The notes beneath the pieces are model-generated. The model worked only from the letters and a program-made list of their open reading frames with translations, was not told the DNA's origin and ran no database searches. Position numbers and translations under genes: made by a program. A stretch of 64,000 bases of DNA, from NCBI GenBank assembly GCA_963682025.1, contig OY821517.1:227020476-227084475 (forward strand), written 5' to 3'. Below are positions 10,519 through 22,554 of this stretch, one piece after another (within the stretch, counting starts at the first letter, position 1; the number at the start of each line of letters is the position of its first letter). The DNA is from Cordilura impudica (Eukaryota > Arthropoda > Insecta > Diptera > Scathophagidae).

Positions 10519-12159
10519 CATAGCATTATAATATAATAGTATAATATTGTAGTATAATAGTATAATATAATTCAGTGGTATAATATAATATAAATAATAT
10601 AATAATAAATAATATAATAATCTAATAATAGCTACTGATCATTGTAATTTTTACAGACACTTTTTCGTGAGTGTAAATGATCAGTCATACAAACGTATGT
10701 TAGTCGCGACTTTGCGTAAAACAATTCGTCATTGTGACGTCCGTATTACCATGCACTACTCTCTACGTTTTTATACCCTATACCACTATGTGGTTCGGGT
10801 ATAATGACTTTGTGCTGCTGTTTGTAACTACCAAAAATATTTGACCTAGACCCATCTTTTATTATACCGATCGAATCAGAATCACTAACTGATTCGATTT
10901 AACGATGTCCGTCCGTCCGAAATTTGGTATATAAGCTTTTATCGGCCATAGGATGAACGCTATTGAAACTGGTGAGAATCGGTCCATGTTCAGACCTAGC
11001 CCCCATACAAATGACCCCTATGAAATCGACATAAATTGCCATAAGATCCAAATTGTCATATAGATCTTACTCAAATTGGTTTTGTATGCGTTTATTACAT
11101 CCATTAATGAGTAGTCCAAAAAAGATTCCTATGGGACAACTCTTAGGCATAGGCCCCATATACAGCTGCTTCCCGATCTTCACTTAAATTTATCAAAAAA
11201 CAAAAAATTGCACTATTGTTCTCAAATTTTGTTTGAATATATTTTTGCAAAATACAAGAGACTTTACCAAACATAGTCAGGATCGGTCCATTTTTGGGCG
11301 TAGTCCGCATATAGATATAGCATCCGACATGAACTTTTCATATCTGCAGCCAAAAAAATTAATAAAAATCCCACTCAAATTTGGTTTATGCTTATTTTCT
11401 ATGACCAGTTAGTTAGGCCTATTAGATAGGGTCTCTAAACGCATGGTATAGGGTATAATATAGTCGGTCTAGACCGACTATAATTTTCTTACTTGTTTTT
11501 TTTTGTCATATGCTTATTTTCGTTTTCTGGTTCATTTAACTCTGTTTCCCATATGCTAAGTCATTACTTTTTTTTATGAACGTTCTGCATTAGGGAAGAG
11601 TAATGCGCTATTGTTTCCGCGTATACGGTAGCATTTTTTAAATGACATATTTTTGTTTTGTTTTGATTGAATCACTTCATTTAACGAATAAAGTGTGCCA
11701 TGGCCATGAGACTGGTCATTGGTTTCTTGTTTTTGTTTATATTATTGTATATTGTATATATTATTAGTAGTATGCTATTTTGTTCTTGTTTTTCTTTTTG
11801 TATCATAATATTACTGTCTGCATTTTTTATTAATTTTTTGTTATTGGTGTTTTTTTTTTTAATGTAGGTCTCATTTTTAATTGTCATTCAATTTATTTGT
11901 TATTGTTTTGTATTTTTATTGTTTTAATTCTTAAGATTTAATTTTAAGAAAAGATGTATAAATAAAGAAGTAGATAGCTAGAGCAGAGAGTGGTAAAACA
12001 AGCTCTGACTAGAAACCTACTCAGGTAGTAAAGTCCGTGACTTGTGTTTATTTTTTTTTCTTTCCTTACAGCTACATTGGTGCGCTTTAACATAATAGGC
12101 AACTCATAGAGACCTTCTTGTTTTCTTTTGTTCCTTTGTTTGGGGAGTAAGCCCCAACA
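10494..12159 (+). repeat. 3' LTR of element D, split by mini-me
   Basis: Corresponds to the 5' LTR at 4343-5321. The mini-me at 10773-11493 sits in a T-run of the LTR. Outside it the two LTRs can be aligned end to end, apart from a deletion of about 30 bases around 12080. The CCAG target duplication follows at 12160. Confidence 0.85.
10773..11493 (-). mobile_element. mini-me-like element in the 3' LTR of D
   Basis: Reverse orientation relative to the 8820 copy. It starts TATACCCTATACCAC and ends with the same 18-bp palindrome plus TATAATTTTCTTAC. Its GTCC tract is reduced to two units. The 5' LTR of D gives the empty site. Confidence 0.8.
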
Positions 12160-12167
12160 CCAGCATT

Positions 12168-12563
12168 AAAATTAAATGTATTTTGTTTTATCTAGAATAA
12201 AAATTGTAAAACTCATATCCACAACACATCACAAATTTAGCATTTTAAGATTAACTGTACCATCTTTCATCTTAACTGTGAAAAACCTTCAGTCCATTTG
12301 TGCACGAATGAACTGAAGATTTTTCAATAAAAAGCGGGATGTGTCATGATGAAAGCATTAATTAATATTAGTCATCGGCTAATCATAAATAGCTGATACT
12401 AATTCGTTTCATTCAACACTTTGTCTGTGTAATAAATATTTTGCTTTATTGACACTACTCTTATCATGATAGCTACGCGAGCGGCCACCCAGGCTCAAGT
12501 GACACAAAGAGTTGTATCCCTTTCGCTTGTGTCGCCGACTCATAGTTTTGTTCATTACTATTA
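12168..12563. other. Unassigned spacer
   Basis: AT-rich with one GC-richer patch (12470-12540). AAAAAGCGGGATG followed by TGTCATGATG at 12331-12352, with TCATGAT again near 12465, faintly resembles a PPT plus a short solo LTR, but no second copy exists in the window to confirm it. Confidence 0.25.
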
Positions 12564-13062
12564 TACTGTACAACAAATTCAGGTTAGCAAAAGTTAGATC
12601 GATTCTGAGAGTGAGGGGTGAAAATAGAGGCTAAATTAGAAGACCCGTATCGCGGCGTTTGTTTATTTTAGTTCGAATTTTTTTTAATCGACCTTCGAAC
12701 TTTGCAGTCAAATGCCGATTTTCAGCATATTGTTTATATGGTTTTTTGGCTATAACTCGTCGACTAATTGATATTTTTTCAATCTGTAAAAGCCAAATTA
12801 TTGCTAAAGACCTGTGCAACAAATTTTTGTGGTGCTTATGAAGCAAAATGTTGGAAAAATTATTTTTTTTCATGCTTTTTAAAATATTTTCCAAAAAACT
12901 AAGTCTTTTTTGCTTTCTGTTTGATCTAAATCAATTTTTTGATAAATTTTAATTGTTGCGAAGGACGACGCCGCGATACGGGTCTTCAAATTTAGCCTCT
13001 ATTTTCGCCCCTCATTCTCAGAATCGACCTAACTTTTGCTAACCTGAATTTGTTCCACAGTG
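12564..13062. mobile_element. 499-bp MITE with ~90-bp TIRs
   Basis: Near-perfect terminal inverted repeats of about 90 bp. The outer bases are TACTGTACAACAAATTC on the left and CACTGTGGAACAAATTC as the complement of the right end. TTA flanks both sides (12561-12563 and 13063-13065) as a likely 3-bp target duplication. No transposase gene. A 3-bp TTA duplication points towards PIF/Harbinger-type mobilisation, although the terminal bases are not typical for it. Confidence 0.8.
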
Positions 13063-13292
13063 TTATTGAAGTTAGAGTTAAAACTAGAAAGCAGGCATTA
13101 TATCACAAGCATTCGATCAGTATAGACATTCAATTATAAGCATTCTATCTAAAGCAATCAAGTATTCCAACCATACTTTAAATATAATCAGTAAATATTC
13201 TTAGTAAAAAAATACGCAATACCGATAAACCAAATATATACAATAAATCTGTAGAAATGAATAAGAGTATTTTTATATCATAATATGTTGTT

Positions 13293-13970
13293 TATCCCAC
13301 CAAATTTTCAAATTCACTAGATCTTCCCGTAATGCCACCTCATGAACTAATTTTAAAAGTTGATGCGCCAATTATGCTTCTAGAAACATTGATCACCCAA
13401 AGCTTTGCAATGGTACAAGGCAATTGGTAAAAAAAAACATGTGAGACCGATCACAGGGGAGATGTGTAAACATCTAGTAATTAGAGATTTTTTATGGCAC
13501 TTTTTGAAAATCAAACAGAAAGCGTCATCTATATATCACTTATAGCAAACAACTGCAGGTGCTCTGGTTATACTTGTGGGGTTGTTGAATTATGTAATTG
13601 TTATACGTTTATATTGTAAAATTTTTAACGTTTTACAGCTAAGGGTTGTTGAATTAGCTTAAACAATTTTATATCATAATGTTTTCACCAATACAATCAT
13701 AAATCACACCGATTTGTCTTACGGCTCACATGTTACGCTGTTTTTGTCATTGTATTGTGAAATAGAAATTTACACCCCTGCGCGTATAGATGTTTACACA
13801 TCAAAAAACTCTTATCGAATGTTTTAGAAGCAACAATACTAACAAAACCTGGCTTTTCTCATGGACAATTATATGTCGCCTGCTCCAGAGTTGGGACTCA
13901 CCACAATCTTTTCGTATATGAACCAGACGGAAAAACAAGAAATGTTGTATATCCCAAAGCTCTAGAATAA
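13293..13970 (+). pseudogene. Helitron helicase C-terminal remnant
   Basis: Fragments of the Pif1-type helicase that is fused to the Rep nuclease in Helitrons, rolling-circle DNA transposons. The first block (13293-13400) reads through LPVMPPHELILKVDAPIML, and a frameshifted LCNGTRQL follows. The second block (13817-13970) reads through GFSHGQLYVACSRVGTHHNL and NVVYPKALE to a stop. These match helicase motifs at the very end of the protein. About 350 bases between the blocks are unrelated; AGATGTGTAAACATCT at 13459 and its inverted form at 13789 mark the probable edges of an insertion. Everything upstream (Rep, most of the helicase) is absent. Confidence 0.8.
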
Positions 13971-14036
13971 CTAAAACTCATAACTTCTAGACATCATACA
14001 CTTAAAATAATCCATGCATAAACATAGTTGTAATGG

Positions 14037-14876
14037 TAAGAAGCGCTGAGTACTTAGTCCCCAATGAAAAAATACCCCAAATTTATTCTTAAATTTCTAC
14101 ATATTTTTATTTAATGAATTGTGCTAAATGTTTGTATAAGTGAAAATTTGAATACTGCTCTCAATACGTTGACGACAACTGCGCGGCAACATGGGTGTAG
14201 GTGCCAAACGCGCGGGCATGGACGCGACACGCTCGCGGAACACAGCTCAGTGAAAAGTCTTATGATATATTGTATCAACTTATGTGCAATAATTACCTGT
14301 TGATTAAAATGGGCCACGCATATACTATAAGCAGTTGCTTGCGCCTTCACCGATACGGAAAACCTCATTTTAAAATTTTTTTTGCTGCTTATTTGCTGAT
14401 CTTGTTTGCGGTTTACATCAACCGGCTCCTTCGTCACCCTTGCGCCAACGAATTGCCACAATTTTAAACGTCGCATCCATTTTCCATTTTTTTAACTTCT
14501 ATAAATTTGACGTCTCTGCTCAATGATGATCACTTATTGAATGAAGTAATTAAATTTTTAAAAGTTCTGATTACTTTAATTTGTAAACGATTCCGTTATG
14601 TTTGATGTTTACAAAATAAATGAACTTAAAAAAAAATTTAAAGCGGTTTTGCAGCTTATTTTTGAAGCATTTTTTCCGTTGCGTCTTATAGAAAAACTTC
14701 TAAATTAAAAAATTTTAAATTGAAATAAAAAATGAATTTACTCCCCAAAAAACGTTAACATTGGGGAATTTTTTCATCATGAACAAATTCGGCAAACCTA
14801 TACAAATTTTTGGAGAGAAAGTTTATTTTTTTGTGGAATTTGTTCATTGGGGACTAAGTTTTCAGCGCCTGCTAAG
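14037..14876. mobile_element. TIR element, about 0.84 kb
   Basis: GCGCTGAGTACTTAGTCCCC with CAATGAA (from 14043) is repeated in inverted form as TTCATTGGGGACTAAGT and TTTCAGCGCC (14842-14872). A further CCCCAA/TTGGGG pair lies just inside. The interior (14150-14470) has a GC-richer patch with short open frames on both strands but no domain. Termini and target duplication are not resolved. Confidence 0.55.
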
Positions 14877-15870
14877 CATAGTGAACCATTTTTCAAGTCA
14901 AAGGCCTTTGGATCCCGGGAAGGACCGCGTAAAAACGGCTAGTATATATAAGTATTGATTATTCTTTCTGATATTTGAAAACTTTTACAAAAATTAAAAA
15001 TTTCTAGTAAAATTTCAAATCAAGAATAAAGTATTCAAAAATTTCAAATAATTTCACACAGAAAACAAGTTTCTCGAATATCTCGAAAACCGCAATATCA
15101 AAATACCCGCTTAAAAAATTCTGAAAAACAGAAAAAAATTTCGAAAGCCGAAATTGGCAAAAATACCAGTGGATGGTTCTTGCGCGATTGATTGTATTTA
15201 CATATAAAGCTAGTTTAGTTCAAAGTTTTATTTTTTTTTACCAACACCGTATGAAATATATTGGAGGAAAATTTAGCAATCCTTTGATTTGGGTGTCTGT
15301 CCACTATGAAATCAAATTTTTATTATTATTTTTTTTTTTATTTTCCATAGCCAATCATAACAATTAAAAAAAGTATTTTTCAAAAAAAAAAAGTTTTAAT
15401 TTCTAATGCCGATACAAAATATAACATTATGTACTGCAGATGGTGCTCCTGCTATGATAGACAAGAAAAATAAATCAAATAAATCATTAGAGGCTAATAG
15501 CGCAGACATACTAATTGTGTTGTGTATCACCTGCTCTAAATGAGGCAATGCATTCAGTTCTGTAATGATAACAAAACTGATTATAGCTGATTATTTTATA
15601 ATGCTGAAAGAAGGTGCTTGTCAAATGAAATTGTGTAATGCAAATGTTGGAACTTTTTAATTTTCTTATTGATATTCAGTATCAGGATATCGATTTCGGT
15701 TCATGTTATATTATATACCGGAAAATATATGTCCCACACTTACTCGTTTGACTGCAATGCCAGCTAAATCTTCAGATTCGAACAGTGCTAGCGTTCTTTT
15801 GTCTTTGTTTTATTAATTGTTTTCTTCCAATGATATTGATTGGCAATTTTTTTGTATATTATTTTATATA
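14877..15870. other. No gene seen
   Basis: AT-rich DNA with homopolymer runs. No domain, inverted repeat or RNA gene could be supported. The right end (AACAAGCTGAT, 15872-15882) is the target duplication of the LINE that follows. Confidence 0.4.
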
Positions 15871-15882
15871 TAACAAGCTGAT

Positions 15883-18772
15883 TTAACAATTTAAGAAGTT
15901 CCAAGGATAAAACTTTTAATGCTCAAGGAAGACAACTGTTGACTGTAATTGAAGATATAGGAGGGATTGTGCTAAATGGCAGAACAGTAAATGATGCTCA
16001 AGGGGATTACAGCTTTTGTGGAGTAATGGGAAACACTGTTATTGATTATGGTATTTGTTCGTACAATTTTTTACAATATGTTGATGATTTTAAGGTAGCA
16101 ACAAAACCATATTCGGATCATATGCCTTTATGCCTCAAAATTAAAATTCCAATTCGCTTAAATGTTGTAAATATTGATCCCTCTTTACAAAAGCTCTACT
16201 GGAATAATAAATATTGTGCCCAATATAGCAGAAATCTTAGTATTCTTTCAAATAATCAGTTGCCTCAGATGAACAAGACGGTGGATGAAATGGTTTTATC
16301 AATAGCGACTAAAATAAAGCAAGCCAATGTAAAAAAATCGAACAAAACTTTTTATGAACCTAAACAAAAATGGTACGACTGGAATTGTTTCCGTTTTCGT
16401 GCAGTTATGCTGAAAAATCTCAAAAAATATAGAAAAAAATACACAACCCTAAACAAATCACGCTATTTTTTTTCGAGGAAGAAATATTTGAAATTATGTA
16501 GTGAAAAAAAGATGGAATTTTACAACTGTAACATTAAAAAACTAGATAAACTAAAATGTAGCAAAGACTGGTGGAATTTATCAAACTCTTTAAAAACTCG
16601 TGCTCCTGTATCAAAAGGTAATCTAAGTGCTGATGACTTTTTTTCACACTTTGGATCGGTTCTACAAATTCGTGATGATGTCAATGTAATAAGATGGTGT
16701 ATGCCTTATTTTGTCGATGCTCTACTGGACTCTCCTTTTGAATTCTGCGAGCTATATGCTGTCATAAAAAATCTTAAATTAAACAAAGCTCCAGGACAAG
16801 ATGGAATTCCATATGAATTTTATAAATTTGCTCCCCATTGTCTCCTTAATGAAATACTGATTGTGTTTAATAATATCTTCCTTTGGGAAAAAGTACCAGC
16901 ATCTTTCAAGCAGTCGATTTTGATACCATTATTTAAAAAAGGCGATCCGAATTTAGCAACAAACTATAGAGGCCTATCTTTAATAGACTCTATCTGTAAA
17001 ATTTTTAACAACATCTTGTTAAATCGAATTACATATTGGCTATCAGTTAATAATATTTTGAATGGGTTTCAAGCTGGATTTAGAAAAGATTATTCTACCG
17101 TTGACAACATATTTAATCTTGTCAACATTGTAAATTTGAATAAATTGAGTAATAAGTATACTTATGCTTTCTTTGTTGATTTTTCGTGTGCATTCGATAT
17201 GATACCCAGAAACAGTCTTTTCTACAAACTATCGTGCATAGGCCTATCATCAAAAATTATTAGAATCTTGGAATCGTTATATGATAACACAGTGAGCCGA
17301 ATATGGGATGGAGTTTCATTTTCTGAATATTTCCCAGTACAGTGCGGAATAAAGCAAGGTTGCATTCTGAGTCCAGTTTTGTTTTTCTTATACATTAACG
17401 ATCTCCCAGATATTTTACCTGGTGGACTTCATATTGACAACATGAATATAAAAGTTTTGCTATACGCAGATGATATTGTCATACTCTCAGACACCCCCGG
17501 TGGTTTGCAGGAAATGATTGATGCTCTACTTCGGTATTGTAAATTATGGAGTCTAAAAGTAAATTTGGCGAAATCAAAAGTAGTCATATTTCGGAAAGGT
17601 CCAAGAATTTCATCTGACTTAGTATGGCTTTATGATAATGAAAATATTGAAATTGTGAACAGCTACACGTATCTTGGTGTGGATATAACGTACAACCTAT
17701 CATTTAAAAAACATCTTAAAAATAAGCTTTCTGCTTCCAAAATAGCCATTAATTCCACCTGGTCCAAATATATAAATAATCCAAAAATATCAAATAGAAA
17801 TAAACTAAGAATTTTTGAGGCTTGCTCTCAATCTATAATGTTTTATGCTGCTCAAGTTTGGGGACATGAAAGAAATGATGATGTTGAGAAATTATTCCGT
17901 TTTTTTATTAAAAAAATTTTATACCTACCAACTACTACACCCAACTACATGTTATACTTGGAAACTGGTCTCAATTCCTTATTTATTTCAACTTTAAAAA
18001 TCCATTTTGGCTATATAAACAAAATTTTATCTCTAAACCCCCATAGACTTCCTCGAATATTAGCTGAAAAAGTTATAGAGCTAAATGTTTACTGGGCAAA
18101 AGAGTGGTCCAGTTTGTGTAACCAACTGCAGTTTTGTCCTCCAAATAACAGCAAACCTTTATGCGTATATTCTGACGAAATAATAAACATACTTAAATTA
18201 AAAGACAAATATGATTTCGCTTTAAATGCTTCGAATTCACAATTCCACGATCTTTACTCGCAACTGGATTATACTGCAACACCTAAACTTACTGCTGAAT
18301 TTTCCTCTCGAGCTATAAGTTTAATTATAAGGGCTAGAGGTGGCTTACTGAATCTCAATGCACGATGTTTCAAAAATAATACAGATGGTATATGCTCAAT
18401 TTGTAATATGCAGGAATCTGAAAATACATTGCATTTCATCGGCTTTTGTCCTGTATATAGAGAATATAGATATATTTATTTTGGTCTGAATACACTAAGT
18501 AAAAATGAAGTAATTAATTTATTAAATGGCTCAAATTTCGAATCGCTATACAAATATCTAGAATCATGTATAAAATACAGAAATCTTATTTTAAATGAAT
18601 TTGAATTATAAAAATCAAGTAAAATTAGAATATAAAATTAAAAATTAATTTTAATTGCCAATCTGGCTTACAGCTACGCCAAATATAGATTGTAACTAAA
18701 TTAATAATTGTATGTACATTTTTAAATTATAATTATACAAATCTATTAATAAATAATAATAATAATAATAAT
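15883..18772 (+). mobile_element. 5'-truncated LINE, TSD AACAAGCTGAT
   Basis: Flanked by an 11-bp direct repeat (15872-15882 and 18773-18783). The 3' end is an (AAT)n tail (18752-18772). The left end falls inside the endonuclease domain, as expected from incomplete reverse transcription. A TAA/AAT-repeat tail is seen in the I group of LINEs, but the encoded protein lacks an RNase H domain, so the clade is left open. Confidence 0.85.
15884..18611 (+). CDS. LINE endonuclease-reverse transcriptase, N-terminus missing
   Basis: Open for its whole remaining length, about 909 codons, with no native start. The frame enters directly from the truncation point. It opens with the C-terminal third of an AP-type endonuclease (ILNGR-like, NTVIDYGICS and SDHMPL blocks). 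Reverse transcriptase follows, with NKAPGQDGIPYEF, GFQAGFRKDYSTVDNIF, FFVDFSCAFD and the catalytic YADD at 17461. The tail carries a C-x2-C-x9-H-x4-C zinc knuckle (CSICN...HFIGFC, about 18390). This enzyme would nick the target and copy the element RNA in place. Lack of stops suggests a recent insertion. With the endonuclease N-terminus missing it should be inactive. Confidence 0.9.
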
Positions 18773-18827
18773 AACAAGCTGATCCGGCAACGTTGTTTTG
18801 CCACGTATCTTGTTTCCAGTGAATATT

Positions 18828-19625
18828 TATACCATATACCACTATGTTGTTCGGGTATAATGACTTTGTGCTGCTGTTTGTAACTACCAAAAATATTTGA
18901 CCTAGACCCATCTTTTATTATACCGATCGAATTAGAATCACTAACTGATTCGATTTAACGATGTCCATCTGTCCGTCCGTCCGTCTGTGTGTCCATGTAA
19001 ATCTTGTAATCAAACTGCAGGGCGCAAATATGAATATATTTTGATGAAATTTGGTATATAAGTTTTCATCGGTCATAGAATGAACGCTATTGAAACTGGT
19101 GAGAATCGGTGCATGTTCAGACCTAGCCCCCATACAAATGAGCCCTATGAAATCGACATAAATTGCCATAAGATCCAAATTGTCATATAGATCTTACTCA
19201 AATTGGGTTTGTATGCGTTTATTACATCCACTAATGAGTAGTCCAAAAATGATCCCTATGGGACAACTCTTAGGCATAGGCCCCATATACAGCTGCTTCC
19301 CGATCTTCACTTAAATTTATCAAAAAACAAAAAAAAATTGCACTATTGTTCTCAAATTTGGTTTGAATATATTTTTGCAAAATACAAGAGACTTTACCAA
19401 ACATAGTCAGGATCGGTCCATTTTTGGGCGTAGTCCCCATATAGATATAGCATCCAATATGAACTTTTTCATATCTGCAGCCAAAAAAATTAATAAAAAT
19501 CCCACTCAAATTTGGTTTATGCTTATTTTCTATGTCCAGTTAGTTGGGCCTATGAGATAGGGTCTCTAAACGCATGGTATAGGGTATTATATAGTCGGTC
19601 TAGACCGAGTATAATTTTCTTACTT
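18828..19625 (-). mobile_element. mini-me-like element
   Basis: Same structure and orientation as the 10773 copy: ATACC...GGGTATAATG at the left, a short GTCC tract at 18965-18985, and the 18-bp palindrome (one mismatch) at the right. It starts about 45 bases after the LINE target duplication. Confidence 0.8.
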
Positions 19626-19647
19626 TTTTTTATTAAAAATGATTATA

Positions 19648-20410
19648 TGTATTTACCATGTATAGGAAGAGCCGCGGCCACTGGTTTGATCCCGCCCATT
19701 TTTCACATAATTTCTCACACTCGTCATTCGTGAACTCACACCTGGTTTCCAGACTGTCGGGTTTACAGTACTCCAGATAATATTTATTAACGACCAATTG
19801 ACGTGCAGAAAGTCTCAAGACTCTGGCCGTCATAGTACTCTAGATATATGATGATATGTATTTACCATGTATGGGAGGTACCACGCCCACTGGTTTGATC
19901 CCGATCATTTTTGACATAACTGCACACACTCATCATTCATGGTCTCACACCTAGTTTCAAGACTGTCGGGCCATCATAGTACTCAAGTTATTTACCATGT
20001 GTGGAAGGTGCCACGCCCACTGGTTTGATGTCACCCAATTTTCCGAGTACTAACGTTGATAACTTATGAACTCGAACTAAGTCCCAAGACTTTATCTATT
20101 ATAGTACTCTAGATATATGACATTAAATATTGACTTTATATGAGAGCTGCCACGCCCACTTATCTAATCACGCCCAACTTGACTTCGACTGCTAATATTA
20201 ATAATTTATGAATTCCTACAAAGTTTGAAAGCTCTAACTATTATATAACTCTAGATATTTGATATTGAATATTTATTTTGTATGAGAGGTGCCGCGCCCA
20301 CTTGTCCGATCCCGCCCATTTTTGTCCTGATTACTCACATTAGTAACATATGTACTATTGCAATGTTTCAAAACTCTTGCTATCACAATAGTCAAGATAT
20401 ATGATGTTAT
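19648..20410 (+). repeat. Degenerate tandem array with GCCACGCCCAC core
   Basis: Five diverged units, each with a core like GGTGCCACGCCCACTGGTTT followed by GATCCCGCCC, a run of T and a GTACTC-AGATATATGAT segment. Cores lie near 19670, 19880, 20010, 20148 and 20291, so the period is about 130-145 bp apart from a longer first interval. No coding potential. It ends about 290 bases before the Ig exon. Confidence 0.75.
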
Positions 20411-20696
20411 TCAATGAAATACAAAAAGATATATAGCTGTAAACCTAATCTTTCTAATGAAACTGGTTTGGGTCACATCGGTTGGATAGTTTCAGAGCCT
20501 ATAAAGGACAAATATACATACATTGTATTTTATATATATAGTCATAAAATCAGACATAATTGTAAAATAAAAGTAACCGTAACAGTAACAGAAACAAAAT
20601 TTTAAGCAGTAGCGGTAACGAAAAATATTATGCTCTATGCCCTAAGAAGGTATGATAGTAACGTTTTTATATTATTTTTCTCGTTTTAAATTGCAG

Positions 20697-20826
20697 TTCC
20701 ATTACAAAGGTTAGAAGCATTAAGTGGAGAAACAATATATCTTCCATGTAACGTCAGCACATACAATGGCGATGAAGCAGTGTTAATCTTGTGGTATCGT
20801 GAAGATAAAGGAACACCCATTTATAG
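20697..20826 (+). CDS. Internal exon, Ig V-set segment of a Sidestep-like cell-surface protein
   Basis: A 130-nt exon between a good acceptor (TTTTAAATTGCAG, ending 20696) and a consensus donor (ATAG|GTAAGT, 20827). It enters with two bases completing a codon and leaves with AG of a split codon, so frame is phase 1 in and phase 2 out. The peptide has the first half of an Ig V domain: GETIYLPCNV with the B-strand Cys, then LILWYREDKGTPIY with the core Trp. LPC...VLWYK..G.PIYS is the hallmark of the fly Sidestep (Side) family of neuronal guidance ligands, and the split AG codon would complete the expected Ser. These are transmembrane proteins that bind Beat receptors. The second Cys and other exons must lie outside this stretch. 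Both flanking introns are filled with transposons. Confidence 0.75.
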
Positions 20827-21240
20827 GTAAGTAAATACTTAGTTTGCACGCAGATACAAGTATCTAGTGTATTTCTTACAGAACTAATTAATGTGACATT
20901 CCATAATTGATAAAAATTTAAATTCTTGGAATTAGGGTGTCCATTACCGAAGCACACAGGTTTATTCGGTAATTGGTAATTACCGAATTCAACAATATCG
21001 GTAATTTTCTGTAATGGATTTTAGATAATCAGCCCTGTTCTTGAAACGTTGTTATTTGAATAAGAGTGAACTTAAAATCACATAAAATTGAAATTTTGGG
21101 TTTCTTGAAACCACAAATTTTATATTTTCGAAGTATTTTTCGAAATCAGTTTTTTTATTGTCAATTGACGTGAAACATATGTTATGTGTCAAATAAAATA
21201 AAAATATAACATATAACCCAAAATAAATAAATAAAATTAA

Positions 21241-22431
21241 AATGCCAGGAGCTCGTCTATTTGCTATTACAGAGGTTCGACGGTGAAAATTTAATCGAGC
21301 AAACATTCGGAGGCGCTCATTAAGAGACTCATCAAATCCGATGTCAATTCCTGAGTCTGTGTTAGTACATATTTTTTTGGGTTTGGCTCAGAGTAAATGT
21401 TATCTTTTTTAAAGGTTTATTGAGCTTTATCGTTTAAATAAGGCAGCATTTTCAATGATTTTGAACGATATTGCACCTTATATATTGGAAATAGTTACAT
21501 CCCCAAAAAATTCAATTGGCTGCAACTTTAAGGTTTTTGGCTGTTGGTGGTTTCCAAGTTGTTGTGGCTTATGATGTAAATATTAGCATTGGTCGGAGCA
21601 CTTTGTGCAAAGTGCTTTGGAAAATAATGGATATTCTTGAAAACAGAATATGTCCAACTTGGATAAATATTGATTTAGATGAAGAAGAAACTAGATCATG
21701 TAAATCATTCTTTATGGAAAAGTATGGCATACCCGGAGTCATTGGATGCGTGGACGGTACTCACATACGCTTAATTAAGCCGTCAATTGATGAATCTCTC
21801 TTCTATAATCGAAAGGGGTATTTTAGTCTAAATGTCATGATATTTGTGAACAAAAAACATCATTTAACATTCACTTATATTTTAATCGTTTAAGGTTTGT
21901 GACAATAAAATGAGGATTCGTGCTGTAGATGGACGTAGGCCTGGGTCATGTCACGATGCCTTCATTTGGAGCATGAGCGATGCTAGAACATTTTACGAAG
22001 ATATGCATGAAAATGGTGGACAAAACGGGTGGCTTCTGGGAGACTCGGGCTATGGCTTGGAACCATTTCTATTGACACCATATAGAAGTCCAGAATTTAA
22101 TTCGAACGAGCACCTATTTAACAAAAAACATAGTGCAGCTCGGAATATAGTGGAGAGAACAATAGGAAACCTCAAGTCTCGTTTCCGATGTCTGCAAAAT
22201 GCTATGCTTCAGTACTCACCAGCTAAAGTGGTAAAAATTGTTAATGCCTGTTGTGCTCTTCACAACGTATGCAAACAATATAACTTGGAAATTGAAGTTA
22301 TAAATGAAGCAAATGCCGATAGTGAAGATGAATGGGATGATGATGAGTCTGATAATGAATCTGATGAAATAAGTTTGAACCAAGAAGCTTCCACAATAAG
22401 AGACAACATAGCCAATAGTTTAAGGAATTAA
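21241..22431 (+). pseudogene. Harbinger transposase (DDE_Tnp_4/HARBI1-like), frameshifted
   Basis: Cut-and-paste transposase. In order: a first coding block with RRRSLRDSSNPMS (21308-21350); an intron-like gap; FIELYRLNKAAFSMIL (from 21417); a one-base frameshift near 21508; then LAATLRFLAVGG, the first catalytic Asp in GCVDGTHIRL (about 21750), the second in LLGDSGYGLEP (about 22045) and the Glu in NIVERTIGNLKSRF (about 22155). A 49-nt intron with GTGAAC donor and TTTAAG acceptor fits at 21846-21894, because joining its flanks gives an uninterrupted VCDNKMRIRAVDGR block. The C-terminal tail is acidic (EDEWDDDESDNESDE). It acts together with the Myb-like protein encoded on the opposite strand. 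All three catalytic residues remain, but the frameshift should prevent a full product. Confidence 0.85.
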
Positions 22432-22554
22432 AATTATTTTATTAAAAATAAATAACATAAACAAAACAAAAATAAACAAAAATAAACTCTAAGGACTTCA
22501 TTTTGAGATCAATAAAAAACTTTCATTTTGAGAATAATAAAAAAAATAATATTA

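Larger units (their letters stand above)
4343..12159 (+). mobile_element. LTR retrotransposon D, non-autonomous (LARD-like)
   Basis: Bounded by two related LTRs (4343-5321 and 10494-12159, the second enlarged by a mini-me), each starting TGTTGTGAAAC and ending CCCCAACA. A 4-bp CCAG duplication lies outside (4339-4342 and 12160-12163). A tRNA-Ser-type primer site follows the left LTR and a polypurine tract precedes the right one. The interior has no recognisable protease, reverse transcriptase or integrase, so mobilisation would depend on proteins from a related Gypsy element. Interior features are a palindrome array (6807-7122) and a nested Foldback/MULE-like element (7941-9873). Confidence 0.85.

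Noticed and set aside
14111..14476. Overlapping frames on both strands in the GC-richer patch
   Set aside because: No domain, both strands equally open, and it lies within a TIR element.
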